NCBI GenBank assembly: GCA_934436505.1
Contig: CAKSAP010000002.1
Location: forward strand, 124,001-188,000
Source: an uncultured Eubacteriales bacterium
Lineage (GTDB): Bacteria > Bacillota > Clostridia > Oscillospirales > Acutalibacteraceae
DNA: 64,000 bases
Direction: 5' to 3'
In this document: positions 1 through 7,316 of the stretch, one piece after another
Layout of the letters: the number at the start of each line of letters is the position of its first letter
How positions within the stretch are numbered: position 1 is the first letter of the stretch
Position numbers and translations under genes: made by a program
The notes under the pieces: generated by a model
What the model was told of the DNA's origin: nothing
What the model saw: the letters and a program-made list of their open reading frames with translations, nothing else
The model's database searches: none

Positions 1-641
1 TTCCGCTTCGTCTTTCTTGCACGGTTGTTTCAACTCACGGTAAGGACAGACTTGAGGGCGTTACGGTTGCCAATGTTGATGAGCATTTGAAGCCCATCCC
101 CGGCACGGAGGAGTACATTCCCTGCGATACCTTGATGCTTTCTGTCGGACTTATTCCCGAGAACGAGCTTTCAAAGAACGCAGGTATCGAGCTTGACCGC
201 ATTACTAACGGTCCGTCGGTTGACGAGTACAGAGAAACTCTCCACAAGGGCGTATTTGCCTGCGGTAACGTATTGCAGGTTCATGACCTTGTTGACTATG
301 TTACCGAGGAAAGCCAGATAGCAGGCGAGGGTGCAGCTAAGTTCATTAAGGGCGAGAAGAAGTCAGGCGACTATATCAATACTCAGGGAACTAACGGCGT
401 TCGCTATATCGTACCTCAGAGAATTAACAAGGAAACCGATAAGGATGTTAAGCTTTACTTCCGTGTCGGTCAGGTATTCAAAAATGTTAAGCTTGTTGTT
501 AAATGCGGCGACGAGGTTATAATGTCTAAGAATAAGAAGAAGATGACTCCCGGCGAAATGGAGAATGTTCTCATTAAGCTCGACACAGTTAAATCTCTTC
601 CTGCCGACAGCACACTTACAGTAACGATCGAGGAGGCGTAA
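1..641 (+). CDS. NAD(P)/FAD-dependent oxidoreductase, C-terminal part (runs in from left edge)
   Basis: The frame is open from base 3, so the start lies outside the window; about 212 residues are visible. They align by eye along their whole length with the C-terminal half of the protein at 60134-61417: a shared IPGT segment, a CDTLxLSVGLIPENEL block, the ACGN FAD-contact motif (ASCGN in the other copy), a VNDLVDYV-like stretch and a YVVPQR-like C-terminal domain. This is a pyridine-nucleotide-disulfide-type flavoprotein of the sort that sits beside GlpA-like dehydrogenases and passes electrons. The stop is 3 nt before the DUF1667 gene, so the two are cotranscribed. The physiological substrate cannot be read from this fragment. 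Confidence 0.85.
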   Translation, partial: PLRLSCTVVSTHGKDRLEGVTVANVDEHLKPIPGTEEYIPCDTLMLSVGLIPENELSKNAGIELDRITNGPSVDEYRETLHKGVFACGNVLQVHDLVDYVTEESQIAGEGAAKFIKGEKKSGDYINTQGTNGVRYIVPQRINKETDKDVKLYFRVGQVFKNVKLVVKCGDEVIMSKNKKKMTPGEMENVLIKLDTVKSLPADSTLTVTIEEA

Positions 642-644
642 ATT

Positions 645-1004
645 ATGACAAAGAGAGAAATGGTTTGCGTATCCTGTCCTATGGGCTGCGCTATAACGGT
701 TGAACTTGACGACAACAACGAGGTTATCTCCGTAACGGGTAACACCTGTCCGAGAGGCGACAAGTACGCTCGTCAGGAATGCACTCATCCCGAAAGAATG
801 CTCACTTCTACCGTTAAGGTCGAGGGCGGCAGACTTCCCGTTGTACCCGTAAAATCAGCTTCGCCTATTCCGAAGGAGATGCTTTTCGACGCAATGAAGG
901 AGGTTAACAAGGTTACTCTTAAAGCACCTGTTACCTTCGGCGATGTTGCGGTTAAGGATATTCTCGGAACGGGAATTGACATTGTTGTAACCAACGAAGC
1001 ATAA
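645..1004 (+). CDS. DUF1667 cysteine-motif protein
   Basis: A protein of 119 residues with an N-terminal cluster C8-x2-C11-x3-C15 and a fourth cysteine at 35 in a TGNTCPRG motif, as expected for the DUF1667 family. The four cysteines look like a metal or Fe-S site. The family is regularly the third gene after a GlpA-like dehydrogenase and an FAD oxidoreductase, as it is again at 61414-61788, which suggests a small electron-transfer subunit of that complex; the biochemical role is inferred. It is the last gene of its operon, followed at once by a terminator. Confidence 0.85.
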   Translation: MTKREMVCVSCPMGCAITVELDDNNEVISVTGNTCPRGDKYARQECTHPERMLTSTVKVEGGRLPVVPVKSASPIPKEMLFDAMKEVNKVTLKAPVTFGDVAVKDILGTGIDIVVTNEA

Positions 1005-1018
1005 TATTTTAATACATA

Positions 1019-1066
1019 TAAGACCGATTGATTTGGCGAAAGCTGATAAGTCGGTCTTATTTTTTT
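1019..1066 (+). terminator. Rho-independent terminator after the DUF1667 gene
   Basis: The 9-bp stem TAAGACCGA (1019-1027) pairs with TCGGTCTTA (1051-1059), followed by a run of seven or more T. It closes the left operon and separates it from the promoter at 1070. Confidence 0.9.
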
Positions 1067-1069
1067 GTG

Positions 1070-1098
1070 TTGACAAGTAACAAAAAGCGTCCTATAAT
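1070..1098 (+). promoter_or_regulatory. Consensus sigma-A promoter of the phage-like cassette
   Basis: TTGACA (1070-1075), 17 bp, TATAAT (1093-1098): a perfect housekeeping promoter directly after the preceding terminator. It faces the regulator gene at 1199. The cassette can therefore be transcribed without phage factors, unless the downstream hairpins or a repressor block it. Confidence 0.85.
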
Positions 1099-1101
1099 TA
1101 A

Positions 1102-1170
1102 ATGTGCGAGTGAACGACGCACATAAAAAAACGACACCTGCGACCGATTTTGGTTGTTAGGTGTTGTTTT
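1102..1170 (+). promoter_or_regulatory. Two-hairpin leader with a possible attenuator
   Basis: Between promoter and first gene lie two inverted repeats. ATGTGCG (1102-1108) pairs with CGCACAT (1118-1124) and is followed by six A. ACGACACCT (1131-1139) pairs, with one G-U, with AGGTGTTGT (1159-1167) and is followed by TTTT. The second could act as a weak terminator or attenuator just before the ribosome binding site GGGAGGTG of the 1199 gene. It may equally be a short noncoding RNA ending at about 1170. Confidence 0.5.
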
Positions 1171-1198
1171 AATTTACAGAGCTTTCGGGAGGTGGAAA

Positions 1199-1594
1199 AT
1201 GGATAATAGGGACATTATCGGAATTGACGTCGGCGAATACAGGCTTTTGTCCGAGAGGTTTGAATTTATGAGTGAGGACGATACAAAAGAAATTCCGAAA
1301 TACATTTTAACAACGAGGAAAAACACTATCAAAAGGATTTTTTCCGAAGCGGTCAAGTCCGAGTTGACTGATTTTCAGGGGGAGCTTTTGCGTGAGAGGT
1401 ATTTTGAAAATATGAAAATAACCGATATTTCAGAAAAGCACGGTGTTTCAAGACAGCAGGTCTACAAAACGCTCAAGGCAGCTACCGACAAATTGTATTC
1501 GGTGCTTAAATATGCGTATTTGTGCGGCTTTTCTCTTGTTGACCTTCCGAAAAGCTTTGACCAAATAATAAATAATATCAGCGAGGAGAATTGA
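1199..1594 (+). CDS. Sigma-70 region-4-like HTH regulator (phage type)
   Basis: Start chosen at ATG 1199, preceded by GGGAGGTG (1187-1194); an in-frame start further upstream would place coding sequence over the leader hairpin. The product has 131 residues. Residues about 55-95 carry a sigma-region-4/YlxM-like helix-turn-helix: a LRERYFEN segment, then an ITDISEKHGVSRQQVYKTLK recognition unit. There is no region 2, so it is not a complete sigma factor; such short proteins occur as late regulators in Firmicute phages. It is the first gene of the cassette and its stop lies 2 nt before the next ATG. A role in switching the fibre and lysis genes is inferred from position. Confidence 0.6.
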   Translation: MDNRDIIGIDVGEYRLLSERFEFMSEDDTKEIPKYILTTRKNTIKRIFSEAVKSELTDFQGELLRERYFENMKITDISEKHGVSRQQVYKTLKAATDKLYSVLKYAYLCGFSLVDLPKSFDQIINNISEEN

Positions 1595-1596
1595 AT

Positions 1597-2763
1597 ATGA
1601 ATAAAACAGTAACCGTAAAGGTTGACGGCTCTTTGTCCGATGAAATATACAATGCGGGCACAATGTATGAGCATAATGCGACTACCCTCGTATTTGAAAT
1701 AGATGCACAGTATATTTCGCCGCAGTACAGATATTATCTTGAGTTTGCATTGCCGACGGGAGTTGTCAGAACGGAATATCTTACGCCGAATGAAAGCGGT
1801 AAAATCAGCTTTGATTTGCCTGCGAGCCTTACAAGCAGTATGAGTATGCTCTGCTATTTCAATGTTGTCGAAGTCAACGAGACGACTTATGACACAAAAA
1901 AGCTTATCAAAGCAAAGGAAATTAAGCTTTGCTTTTCGCCGATAGTCGCTTGCGACGACGCACTTCGGGAGGAATACGATTTTTCGGTAAATTCCTTGCT
2001 TGAAGCTGTCAAAAACGGCGATTTCAAGGGCGATAAGGGCGATACGGGAGCACAAGGCATAAAAGGCGATAAGGGCGACAGGGGAGCTACCGGAGCTCAA
2101 GGCTTAAAGGGCGAAAAAGGAGACAAGGGAGACAAAGGCGACACAGGACCGCAAGGCCCTCGGGGAGAGACAGGACCGTCTGTAACAATTGATGCCGCAA
2201 TGTCGGACACGTCAGAAAATCCCGTGCAGAATAAGGTTGTTAAGAAGTATGCGGATGATAAAATTAAATACAGAATTATCAACGATATTACAATTACGGA
2301 GGATATAAGCGTATTTTCAACCTCACAAGACGATAACGGCAATGCATTTGACCTGCAAAAATTATTTTTCCTGTTTATCGGAAAATTTGATGCGGCATTA
2401 TCTAACAAGCCTTTGTCATTGAGCGTAAAAAAAGGTATTCAGTATCTGATGTATAAAAGCTTTACTGTTGCCGCCGATAAGGAATGCTCTTTGTGGCTCG
2501 AAGCTGATAATTTTTTGCGTACTTCCTCAGCTTCGGGTATTAAAAGCACCTACTCGGACGATTTCCTCAAGCAGTTCTCATACGGAACTGCGCAAGGCTT
2601 GAAGGACAACAATACGTCGGTTGATTCGGATATATCGTTAGTTTCAGTGGGTTTATCGTTCCCTGCGGCTATAAACGAGCTTCGTTTCAGCGTTCATGAC
2701 CAAACAATAAAGATGAAAAAGGGAAGCAGATTTATACTTCTCGGCATTGACTATAACGCTTAA
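1597..2763 (+). CDS. BppU-type baseplate/fibre protein with collagen-like repeats
   Basis: Start at ATG 1597 (SD GAGGAG at 1583-1588), giving 388 residues. Residues 1-140 resemble the N-terminal domain of Firmicute phage BppU baseplate proteins, with beta-rich TVKVDG and YRYYLEF segments and an AKEIKLCF ending. Residues about 145-195 form 17 uninterrupted Gly-X-Y triplets rich in GDK, GAQ and GPQ, which should fold as a collagen-like triple helix. Just after comes a TSENPVQNKVV motif common in phage tail proteins, then a 175-residue domain that I cannot place and that is likely the binding tip. No signal peptide is visible, so release would need lysis or the neighbouring holin. The trimer and receptor-binding role are inferred. 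Confidence 0.75.
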   Translation: MNKTVTVKVDGSLSDEIYNAGTMYEHNATTLVFEIDAQYISPQYRYYLEFALPTGVVRTEYLTPNESGKISFDLPASLTSSMSMLCYFNVVEVNETTYDTKKLIKAKEIKLCFSPIVACDDALREEYDFSVNSLLEAVKNGDFKGDKGDTGAQGIKGDKGDRGATGAQGLKGEKGDKGDKGDTGPQGPRGETGPSVTIDAAMSDTSENPVQNKVVKKYADDKIKYRIINDITITEDISVFSTSQDDNGNAFDLQKLFFLFIGKFDAALSNKPLSLSVKKGIQYLMYKSFTVAADKECSLWLEADNFLRTSSASGIKSTYSDDFLKQFSYGTAQGLKDNNTSVDSDISLVSVGLSFPAAINELRFSVHDQTIKMKKGSRFILLGIDYNA

Positions 2764-2775
2764 GGGGGATTGAAT

Positions 2776-2976
2776 ATGCGAATATACGATAACGGCATAT
2801 ACAGAGATATGACGGCTGAAGAAGAGACGGCGGTTATGTCGTTTGCCGAACAGGAAACAACGGAAAATAAGGATGGCTTGACTTCTCTTGCAGAGGGCTT
2901 GAGCACGGCTACTTCGCTTGCACAGGTAAGAAGCAGCGCAAAGGCTGTTTTAGGGGGTGCTTGCGATGAGTCTTGA
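2776..2976 (+). CDS. Small XkdX-like phage tail protein
   Basis: 66 residues, ATG 2776 after the strong GGGGGA site at 2764-2769. The N-terminus (MRIYDNGIYRDMTAEEE) resembles short proteins encoded between tail-fibre and holin genes in clostridial prophages (XkdX-like position). The C-terminal half is rich in Ala, Ser and Glu and probably helical. It overlaps the next gene by 11 nt, so translation is likely coupled. No specific function can be assigned. Confidence 0.6.
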   Translation: MRIYDNGIYRDMTAEEETAVMSFAEQETTENKDGLTSLAEGLSTATSLAQVRSSAKAVLGGACDES

Positions 2977-3187
2977 AGTATGGATAGCGGCTTTTTCGTT
3001 TCTTGGAACGGCTGTCGGAACGGTCGGGGGAATTCTGACAAGCGCAAAGCTTACGAATTACAGAATTCAGCAGCTTGAAAAAAAGGTGGATAAGCACAAT
3101 AGCTTTGCCGAAAGAATTCCTGTTATTGAACAGCAAATCAAAGTCGCAAATCACAGAATAGACGATTTGGAAAGAAAGGTAAGCTGA
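2966..3187 (+). CDS. XhlA-like small membrane protein with coiled coil
   Basis: 73 residues, ATG 2966 chosen because AGGGGGTG (2952-2959) sits 6 nt upstream. Residues 5-24 form one hydrophobic helix with glycines (WIAAFSFLGTAVGTVGGIL). Residues 30-73 are a charged heptad-like coiled coil with LEKKVDKH and DDLERKV. This matches the small haemolysin-XhlA-like proteins encoded next to holins and endolysins in Bacillus and Clostridium prophages, except that the membrane segment is at the N-terminus. It probably works with the holin at 4473. Confidence 0.55.
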   Translation: MSLEVWIAAFSFLGTAVGTVGGILTSAKLTNYRIQQLEKKVDKHNSFAERIPVIEQQIKVANHRIDDLERKVS

Positions 3188-3555
3188 AAATACAATAGTT
3201 GAAGCTGAAAATCAGCTCTCGTGAAATAAAATATATTTTCACAGGGTTATCGTTTAGGCAGTTGTCATACGGATTTTGCACAATAACGGTCAGCGTAACT
3301 ATATGTTGAATTTGCTGACAAAATAATAGCTTGACACGTAAGGCTTGGCTGTATACACAAGCACAAAAAGGCTGCTTTCGGCATATATTGGTACGAAGAA
3401 GTATAATGTTTTTTCACAAAGACAGATATAACATATTTGCCAATGCGTTGAAATAATGCAGACAAGCACAAATTTCGGTTGACAGAATACGTTTTTTTGA
3501 GGCGAGAGCTGAATTTGCAAACAGATAATATAAATTGTTGAAAGGAATGAATATT
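3188..3555. other. Noncoding 368-bp gap inside the phage-like cassette
   Basis: The rest of the cassette is tightly packed, but this stretch has no convincing gene on either strand. It holds a hairpin AGCTGA-aaa-TCAGCT near 3202-3216, an AT-rich dyad GTGAAA...TTTCAC near 3221-3242, and weak promoter-like elements (TTGACA at 3331 with TACACA 17 bp on; a lone TATAAT at 3402). It may carry a separate promoter for the muramidase and holin or be the scar of deleted genes. Confidence 0.4.
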
Positions 3556-4464
3556 ATGAGTAAGGGCATAGATGTATCAAAGCATCAAGGCACGATAGAC
3601 TGGCAGAGGGTTAAGGCTAACGGTATCGATTTTGCTATGATAAGAGCCGGCTACGGCAAATATGATAATCAAAAGGACGAGCGTTTTGAGGAAAATTATA
3701 AAAACGCAAGGCAGGCAGGGATAAAGGTCGGAGCATATCTCTATTCTTATGCAAAGAGCGTTGACGACGCCAAAAAAGAGGCTGAGGTTTTCCTCAAATG
3801 GATAAGCGGAAAGCAGTTCGAATATCCTGTTGCTTTTGATGTTGAAGAAAAGGCACAGTCCGATAAAGGAAAGCAGTTTGTGTCGGATATAATAAGGGCT
3901 TTCTGTGAAACAGTTGAAAAAGCAGGCTGTTATGTGTGCGTTTATGCGAACAAATATTGGCTTGAAAACTATGTTGACGACGATTGCAAGAAAAAGTATG
4001 ACATATGGCTTGCTCAATGGTCGGATAAGGCGACATATGGCGGAAATTACGGAATTTGGCAGTATTCGTCGCAGGGCAGTATTGACGGAATTTCGGGCAG
4101 GTGCGACCTTGATGAGAGCTATAAGGATTATTCTCAAATTATCAAAGGTAACGGTTTTAACGGCTTTCCGAAGCAGGGATCAGAGCCTGCGCCCAAGCCC
4201 GTTCCCGAGCCTGTTCCCAAGCCTGTTCCCAAGCCTGCCGAAAAAAGCTTTCCGCCGAGAATGATGATTTCGCTCTCAAATACGCCGCTGTATGTTTCAG
4301 CTACTTCAAAATCGCCTGTAACGAGAAAATCGGGCACATTTTATATTTATGACGGCATTGAAATTAACGGCAGATACCGTATTACCTCTTCGCCGTCAAG
4401 AGCACAAAAAAAGCCTGTCGGCGAAAACGTTACGGGCTTCGTTGACAAAACGGATATAAGGTAG
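3556..4464 (+). CDS. GH25 muramidase (phage-type endolysin)
   Basis: 302 residues from ATG 3556 (GAAAGGA lies 9 nt upstream; ATG 3547 is too close to it). Residues 1-195 are a GH25 lysozyme domain: IDVSKHQG at the start (Asp6), RAGYG near 30, GAYLYSYA near 60 and the catalytic FDVEE with Asp95 and Glu97. Residues 208-230 form a linker of repeated Pro-Lys-Pro-Val units. Residues about 240-302 look like an SH3-type wall-binding domain. There is no signal peptide, as in holin-dependent endolysins. The enzyme should cut the MurNAc-GlcNAc bond of peptidoglycan. The holin gene follows 8 nt downstream. Confidence 0.9.
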   Translation: MSKGIDVSKHQGTIDWQRVKANGIDFAMIRAGYGKYDNQKDERFEENYKNARQAGIKVGAYLYSYAKSVDDAKKEAEVFLKWISGKQFEYPVAFDVEEKAQSDKGKQFVSDIIRAFCETVEKAGCYVCVYANKYWLENYVDDDCKKKYDIWLAQWSDKATYGGNYGIWQYSSQGSIDGISGRCDLDESYKDYSQIIKGNGFNGFPKQGSEPAPKPVPEPVPKPVPKPAEKSFPPRMMISLSNTPLYVSATSKSPVTRKSGTFYIYDGIEINGRYRITSSPSRAQKKPVGENVTGFVDKTDIR

Positions 4465-4472
4465 GTGGATTT

Positions 4473-4718
4473 ATGGAAATTTTGGGATATGTAACCGATA
4501 AAGCGCTTATACTTATTCCCGTGTTGAACATTATCGGAATGATTATAAAGCGTCTCGAAAAAATCAATGACAAATATATACCGCTTATCCTACTTGCTTT
4601 CGGCGTTCTCGGAACAGTCGGATTGCTCGGAATAAGCGTTGATTCCGTCATACAGGGAGTGCTTGTAACAGGAACCTCCGTGTTCGGAAATCAGATTGTA
4701 AAGCAATTATCCAAATAA
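4473..4718 (+). CDS. Phage holin, Hol44 type
   Basis: 81 residues with two hydrophobic segments (about 10-25 and 36-55) and the pattern LIPVLNIIGMIIK...DKYIPLILLAFGVLG...QGVLVTG...GNQIVKQ, typical of the Hol44 holin family of clostridial phages. It would open the membrane so that the signal-less muramidase reaches the wall. It is the last gene of the cassette and is followed directly by a terminator. Confidence 0.85.
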   Translation: MEILGYVTDKALILIPVLNIIGMIIKRLEKINDKYIPLILLAFGVLGTVGLLGISVDSVIQGVLVTGTSVFGNQIVKQLSK

Positions 4719-4719
4719 G

Positions 4720-4760
4720 AAAAAGGCTGTAAAGGGTGTAAATCTTTTACAGCCTTTTTT
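4720..4760 (+). terminator. Strong terminator closing the phage-like cassette
   Basis: AAAAAGGCTGTAAAG (4720-4734) pairs with CTTTTACAGCCTTTTT (4744-4759, one extra T in the arm); the U-rich side serves as the tail. It isolates the lysis genes from the exopolysaccharide promoter at 4795. Confidence 0.9.
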
Positions 4761-4794
4761 ATCTTTTCCGTTGCCTGTCGGCGTATGATTTTCA

Positions 4795-4823
4795 TTGACT
4801 TTTATAGCGTATGAATATATAAT
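4795..4823 (+). promoter_or_regulatory. Promoter of the exopolysaccharide locus
   Basis: TTGACT (4795-4800), 17 bp, TATAAT (4818-4823), inside an extended TATATAAT. It lies between a terminator and the first exopolysaccharide gene, and no other strong promoter is visible until 24421, so it probably drives the whole 19.5-kb locus. Confidence 0.8.
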
Positions 4824-4867
4824 ATTATAGTGTATATCTATAAGGGGAAATAGGGGTGTTTTGACCT

Positions 4868-5542
4868 TTGGACAGTAAATTAACAAATGTTGAAAAACAC
4901 AATTATACAGGCTTTTATAACCGTTTTGTAAAGCGCTTCTTCGATTTTGTTACTGCGCTTGTTGCGTTGGTTATTTTAAGCCCTGTTTTTGCGATAGCTT
5001 CACTTGCGATTAAGCTTGACAGCAACGGTCCCGTGATTTTCAAGCAAAAGAGAATAGGCAAGGACGGAAAGGTGTTTAATATATACAAATTCCGTTCTAT
5101 GTGCGTCGGTGCAGAGGGTAAAGGCAGCGGCGTTTATTCGGGTAAGGGCGACGCAAGAGTTACAAAGGTAGGTAAGTTTATTCGTGCGACAAGCATTGAC
5201 GAATTGCCTCAGCTTGTGAATATCCTGAACGGCGATATGAGCTTTGTAGGTCCACGACCTCCGCTTACATATCATCCGTGGCCGATTGAGGAATACAGCG
5301 AAGAACAGCTGAATATGTTTCAGGTGCGTCCGGGAATTACCGGTTGGGCGCAGGTCAACGGCAGAAAAGGCGTTGAGTGGCATAAGAGAATTGAACTCAA
5401 TGTTTGGTATGTCAACAATGTATCCTTGCTCTTGGATATAAAGATTATGTTTATGACGGTGTTTAAGGTGCTTACCAACGCCGATAACGAAAACACAGAG
5501 GCAACCGTTAAGCAGGAAGAAAAAGCAAAGGAAAAGGTTTAA
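4868..5542 (+). CDS. Initiating sugar-phosphate transferase (monotopic phosphoglycosyltransferase)
   Basis: 224 residues from TTG 4868, with AGGGGTG about 9 nt upstream. One membrane segment (26-48), then the catalytic domain with IYKFRSM (72-78), DELPQL, NILNGDMSFVGPRPPL and VRPGITGWAQVNGR. This is the short PglC/WcaJ-C-terminal type that transfers a sugar-1-phosphate to undecaprenyl phosphate, the first membrane step of polymer synthesis. The C-terminal tail is Lys/Glu-rich. Its sugar is not readable; the locus offers FucNAc-type and HexNAc candidates. It is the first gene of the locus. Confidence 0.9.
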   Translation: MDSKLTNVEKHNYTGFYNRFVKRFFDFVTALVALVILSPVFAIASLAIKLDSNGPVIFKQKRIGKDGKVFNIYKFRSMCVGAEGKGSGVYSGKGDARVTKVGKFIRATSIDELPQLVNILNGDMSFVGPRPPLTYHPWPIEEYSEEQLNMFQVRPGITGWAQVNGRKGVEWHKRIELNVWYVNNVSLLLDIKIMFMTVFKVLTNADNENTEATVKQEEKAKEKV

Positions 5543-5548
5543 TTTATT

Positions 5549-6391
5549 ATGGAGCTTATGTATATCACAAACAGAACGGATATTGCTTTGTTGGCACAGG
5601 ACGCAGGCGTTGACAGAATATTTGTCGATATGGAATACATAGGTAAAGAGCTCCGTCAGGGCGGAATGGATACCGTTCAGTCGCATCACACAATTGAGGA
5701 TGTTAAAGCTTTGCGATCTGTTTTAACAAAATCAAAGCTTCTTGTAAGGTGTAATCCCATTCACGGCGCTACTAAGGATTATCTTTCATCTGCGAGGGAA
5801 ATCGACGAAATCGTTAAGGCAGGCGCAGATATAATAATGCTTCCTTATTTCAAGACGGTGCGTGAGGTCAAGCTTTTCATTGACCTTGTCGCAGGAAGGG
5901 CAAAGACCTGTCTTTTGCTTGAAACGAGCGAAGCGCAGGAGATAATCGACGAGGTTTTGGAGCTTCGCGGAATTGACGAGGTGTATATCGGTCTTAACGA
6001 TTTGCATTTGAGTAAGAATATGACCTTTATGTTTGAGCTTCTTGCCGACGGTACTGTTGAAGCACTCACAAGCAAGATTAAGCAAAAGGGCATACGCTAC
6101 GGCTTCGGCGGTGTTGCAAGAGTCGGTACGGGTACTCTCCCTGCCGAGTGTATATTGGGAGAGCATTATCGCCTCGGCTCACAGTGTGTTATTTTGTCGA
6201 GAGCCTTTTGCGATGTCTCAAAGGAGCCTGATATTGCTTCGGTGGGCGAAAAGCTTAAAAGCGGTGTTCACGATATAAGAGAATACGAAAAGCTTCTTTC
6301 AGCTTGGACTCAAGAGCAATTTGAGGAAAACAGAAAGAAAACCGTTGAATGTACTCAAACGGTAGTCGATATAATTAACAGTAAGAAATAA
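5549..6391 (+). CDS. HpcH/HpaI-type aldolase
   Basis: 280 residues starting 7 nt after the sugar transferase. It has the TIM-barrel pattern of the HpcH/HpaI aldolase-citrate lyase superfamily: DRIFVDMEY near 20, LVRCNP near 75, ADIIMLPYF near 98, LLETSEA near 127 and GLNDLH near 145. Such enzymes join or split pyruvate-like and aldehyde units with a metal ion. In an exopolysaccharide locus, next to a 2-hydroxyacid dehydrogenase, it may make a small acid substituent or an unusual sugar precursor; this is inference. Confidence 0.75.
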   Translation: MELMYITNRTDIALLAQDAGVDRIFVDMEYIGKELRQGGMDTVQSHHTIEDVKALRSVLTKSKLLVRCNPIHGATKDYLSSAREIDEIVKAGADIIMLPYFKTVREVKLFIDLVAGRAKTCLLLETSEAQEIIDEVLELRGIDEVYIGLNDLHLSKNMTFMFELLADGTVEALTSKIKQKGIRYGFGGVARVGTGTLPAECILGEHYRLGSQCVILSRAFCDVSKEPDIASVGEKLKSGVHDIREYEKLLSAWTQEQFEENRKKTVECTQTVVDIINSKK

Positions 6392-6400
6392 GGGGAAAAT

Positions 6401-7315
6401 ATGAAGCTGCTTGTTACGGGCGCATTTAACGCCACTGCGGAACAACTTGATACGCTGTCCTCACTCGGATTTGAGCTTATGCATCAAAAGAATGAACGGG
6501 GTATACCCGAATGTGATTTTGCCGAAGCGGACGCAGTTATTTGCAACGGACTTTTCCTTTATCACGATATTTCGGAATTTAAGAAATTAAAATTTATCCA
6601 GCTTACCTCGGCAGGACTTGACAGAGTACCGCTTGAGGAGATAAGAAAAAGGAATATCGCTCTTTTTAATGCGAGAGGAGTGTATTCAGTGCCGATGGCT
6701 GAGCTTGCGTTAGCAGGAATTTTGAGCCTTTATAAGCATTTGAATACCTTTTCCGAAAACCAAAAGGCTCATTTGTGGCAAAAGGACAGAGAGCTTCGTG
6801 AGCTTTGCGGAGAAACGGTTGCGATAGTCGGCTGCGGAAGCGTCGGAACGGAATGTGCAAAGCGTTTTTCGGCGTTCGGTGTAAGGGTAGTTGCAGTTGA
6901 TATAACAAAGCCCGAAAGCGAAATATACAGCGAGTTTTACAATATAAACGACATAAAAAAGGCGCTCGGCATTGTCGATACCGTTGTTTTGACAATCCCG
7001 TTGACCGATGAAACGAGAGGTATGTTCAACGGCGAAATGTTTTCACATTTTAAGGACGGCTCGGTGCTTGTTAATATTTCAAGAGGTGCGGTTGTAGATG
7101 AAAACGACCTTATAAATGCACTTGAAAGCAGGAAGCTGTCGGGTGCGGTGCTCGATGTTTTTGAAAACGAGCCGCTTGATGAAAACAGCAGGCTTTGGGA
7201 TATGAATAATGTAATAATCACTCCGCACAATTCATTTGTATCGTTAAAGAATCAGGCAAGACTTTTTACCCTTGCTTATGACAATCTTAAAACTTCGATG
7301 AAAGGGTTAGTTTGA
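6401..7315 (+). CDS. D-isomer-specific 2-hydroxyacid dehydrogenase
   Basis: 304 residues. The Rossmann motif VAIVGCGSVG is at about 140-150, NISRGAVVDE (catalytic Arg) near 225, FENEPLDE (Glu) near 255 and TPHNS (His) near 275, so the active-site set is complete. It should reduce a 2-keto acid or oxidise a D-2-hydroxyacid with NAD. It lies 9 nt after the aldolase gene and 1 nt before a glycosyltransferase, so it is part of the same operon and probably works with the aldolase. Confidence 0.8.
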   Translation: MKLLVTGAFNATAEQLDTLSSLGFELMHQKNERGIPECDFAEADAVICNGLFLYHDISEFKKLKFIQLTSAGLDRVPLEEIRKRNIALFNARGVYSVPMAELALAGILSLYKHLNTFSENQKAHLWQKDRELRELCGETVAIVGCGSVGTECAKRFSAFGVRVVAVDITKPESEIYSEFYNINDIKKALGIVDTVVLTIPLTDETRGMFNGEMFSHFKDGSVLVNISRGAVVDENDLINALESRKLSGAVLDVFENEPLDENSRLWDMNNVIITPHNSFVSLKNQARLFTLAYDNLKTSMKGLV

Positions 7316-7316
7316 G

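Noticed and set aside
2097..2408. Minus-strand frame with repeated Ser-Pro-Leu units
   Set aside because: It is the complement of the Gly-X-Y collagen repeat; the repetition comes from the real gene and no ribosome binding site fits.
3265..3520. Two minus-strand frames in the gap before the muramidase gene
   Set aside because: No SD, atypical composition (many Cys, Tyr, Phe) and no recognisable motif; treated as chance.
4134..4337. Minus-strand frame with Gly-Thr-Gly-Leu repeats
   Set aside because: Antisense of the Pro-Lys-Pro-Val linker of the muramidase.
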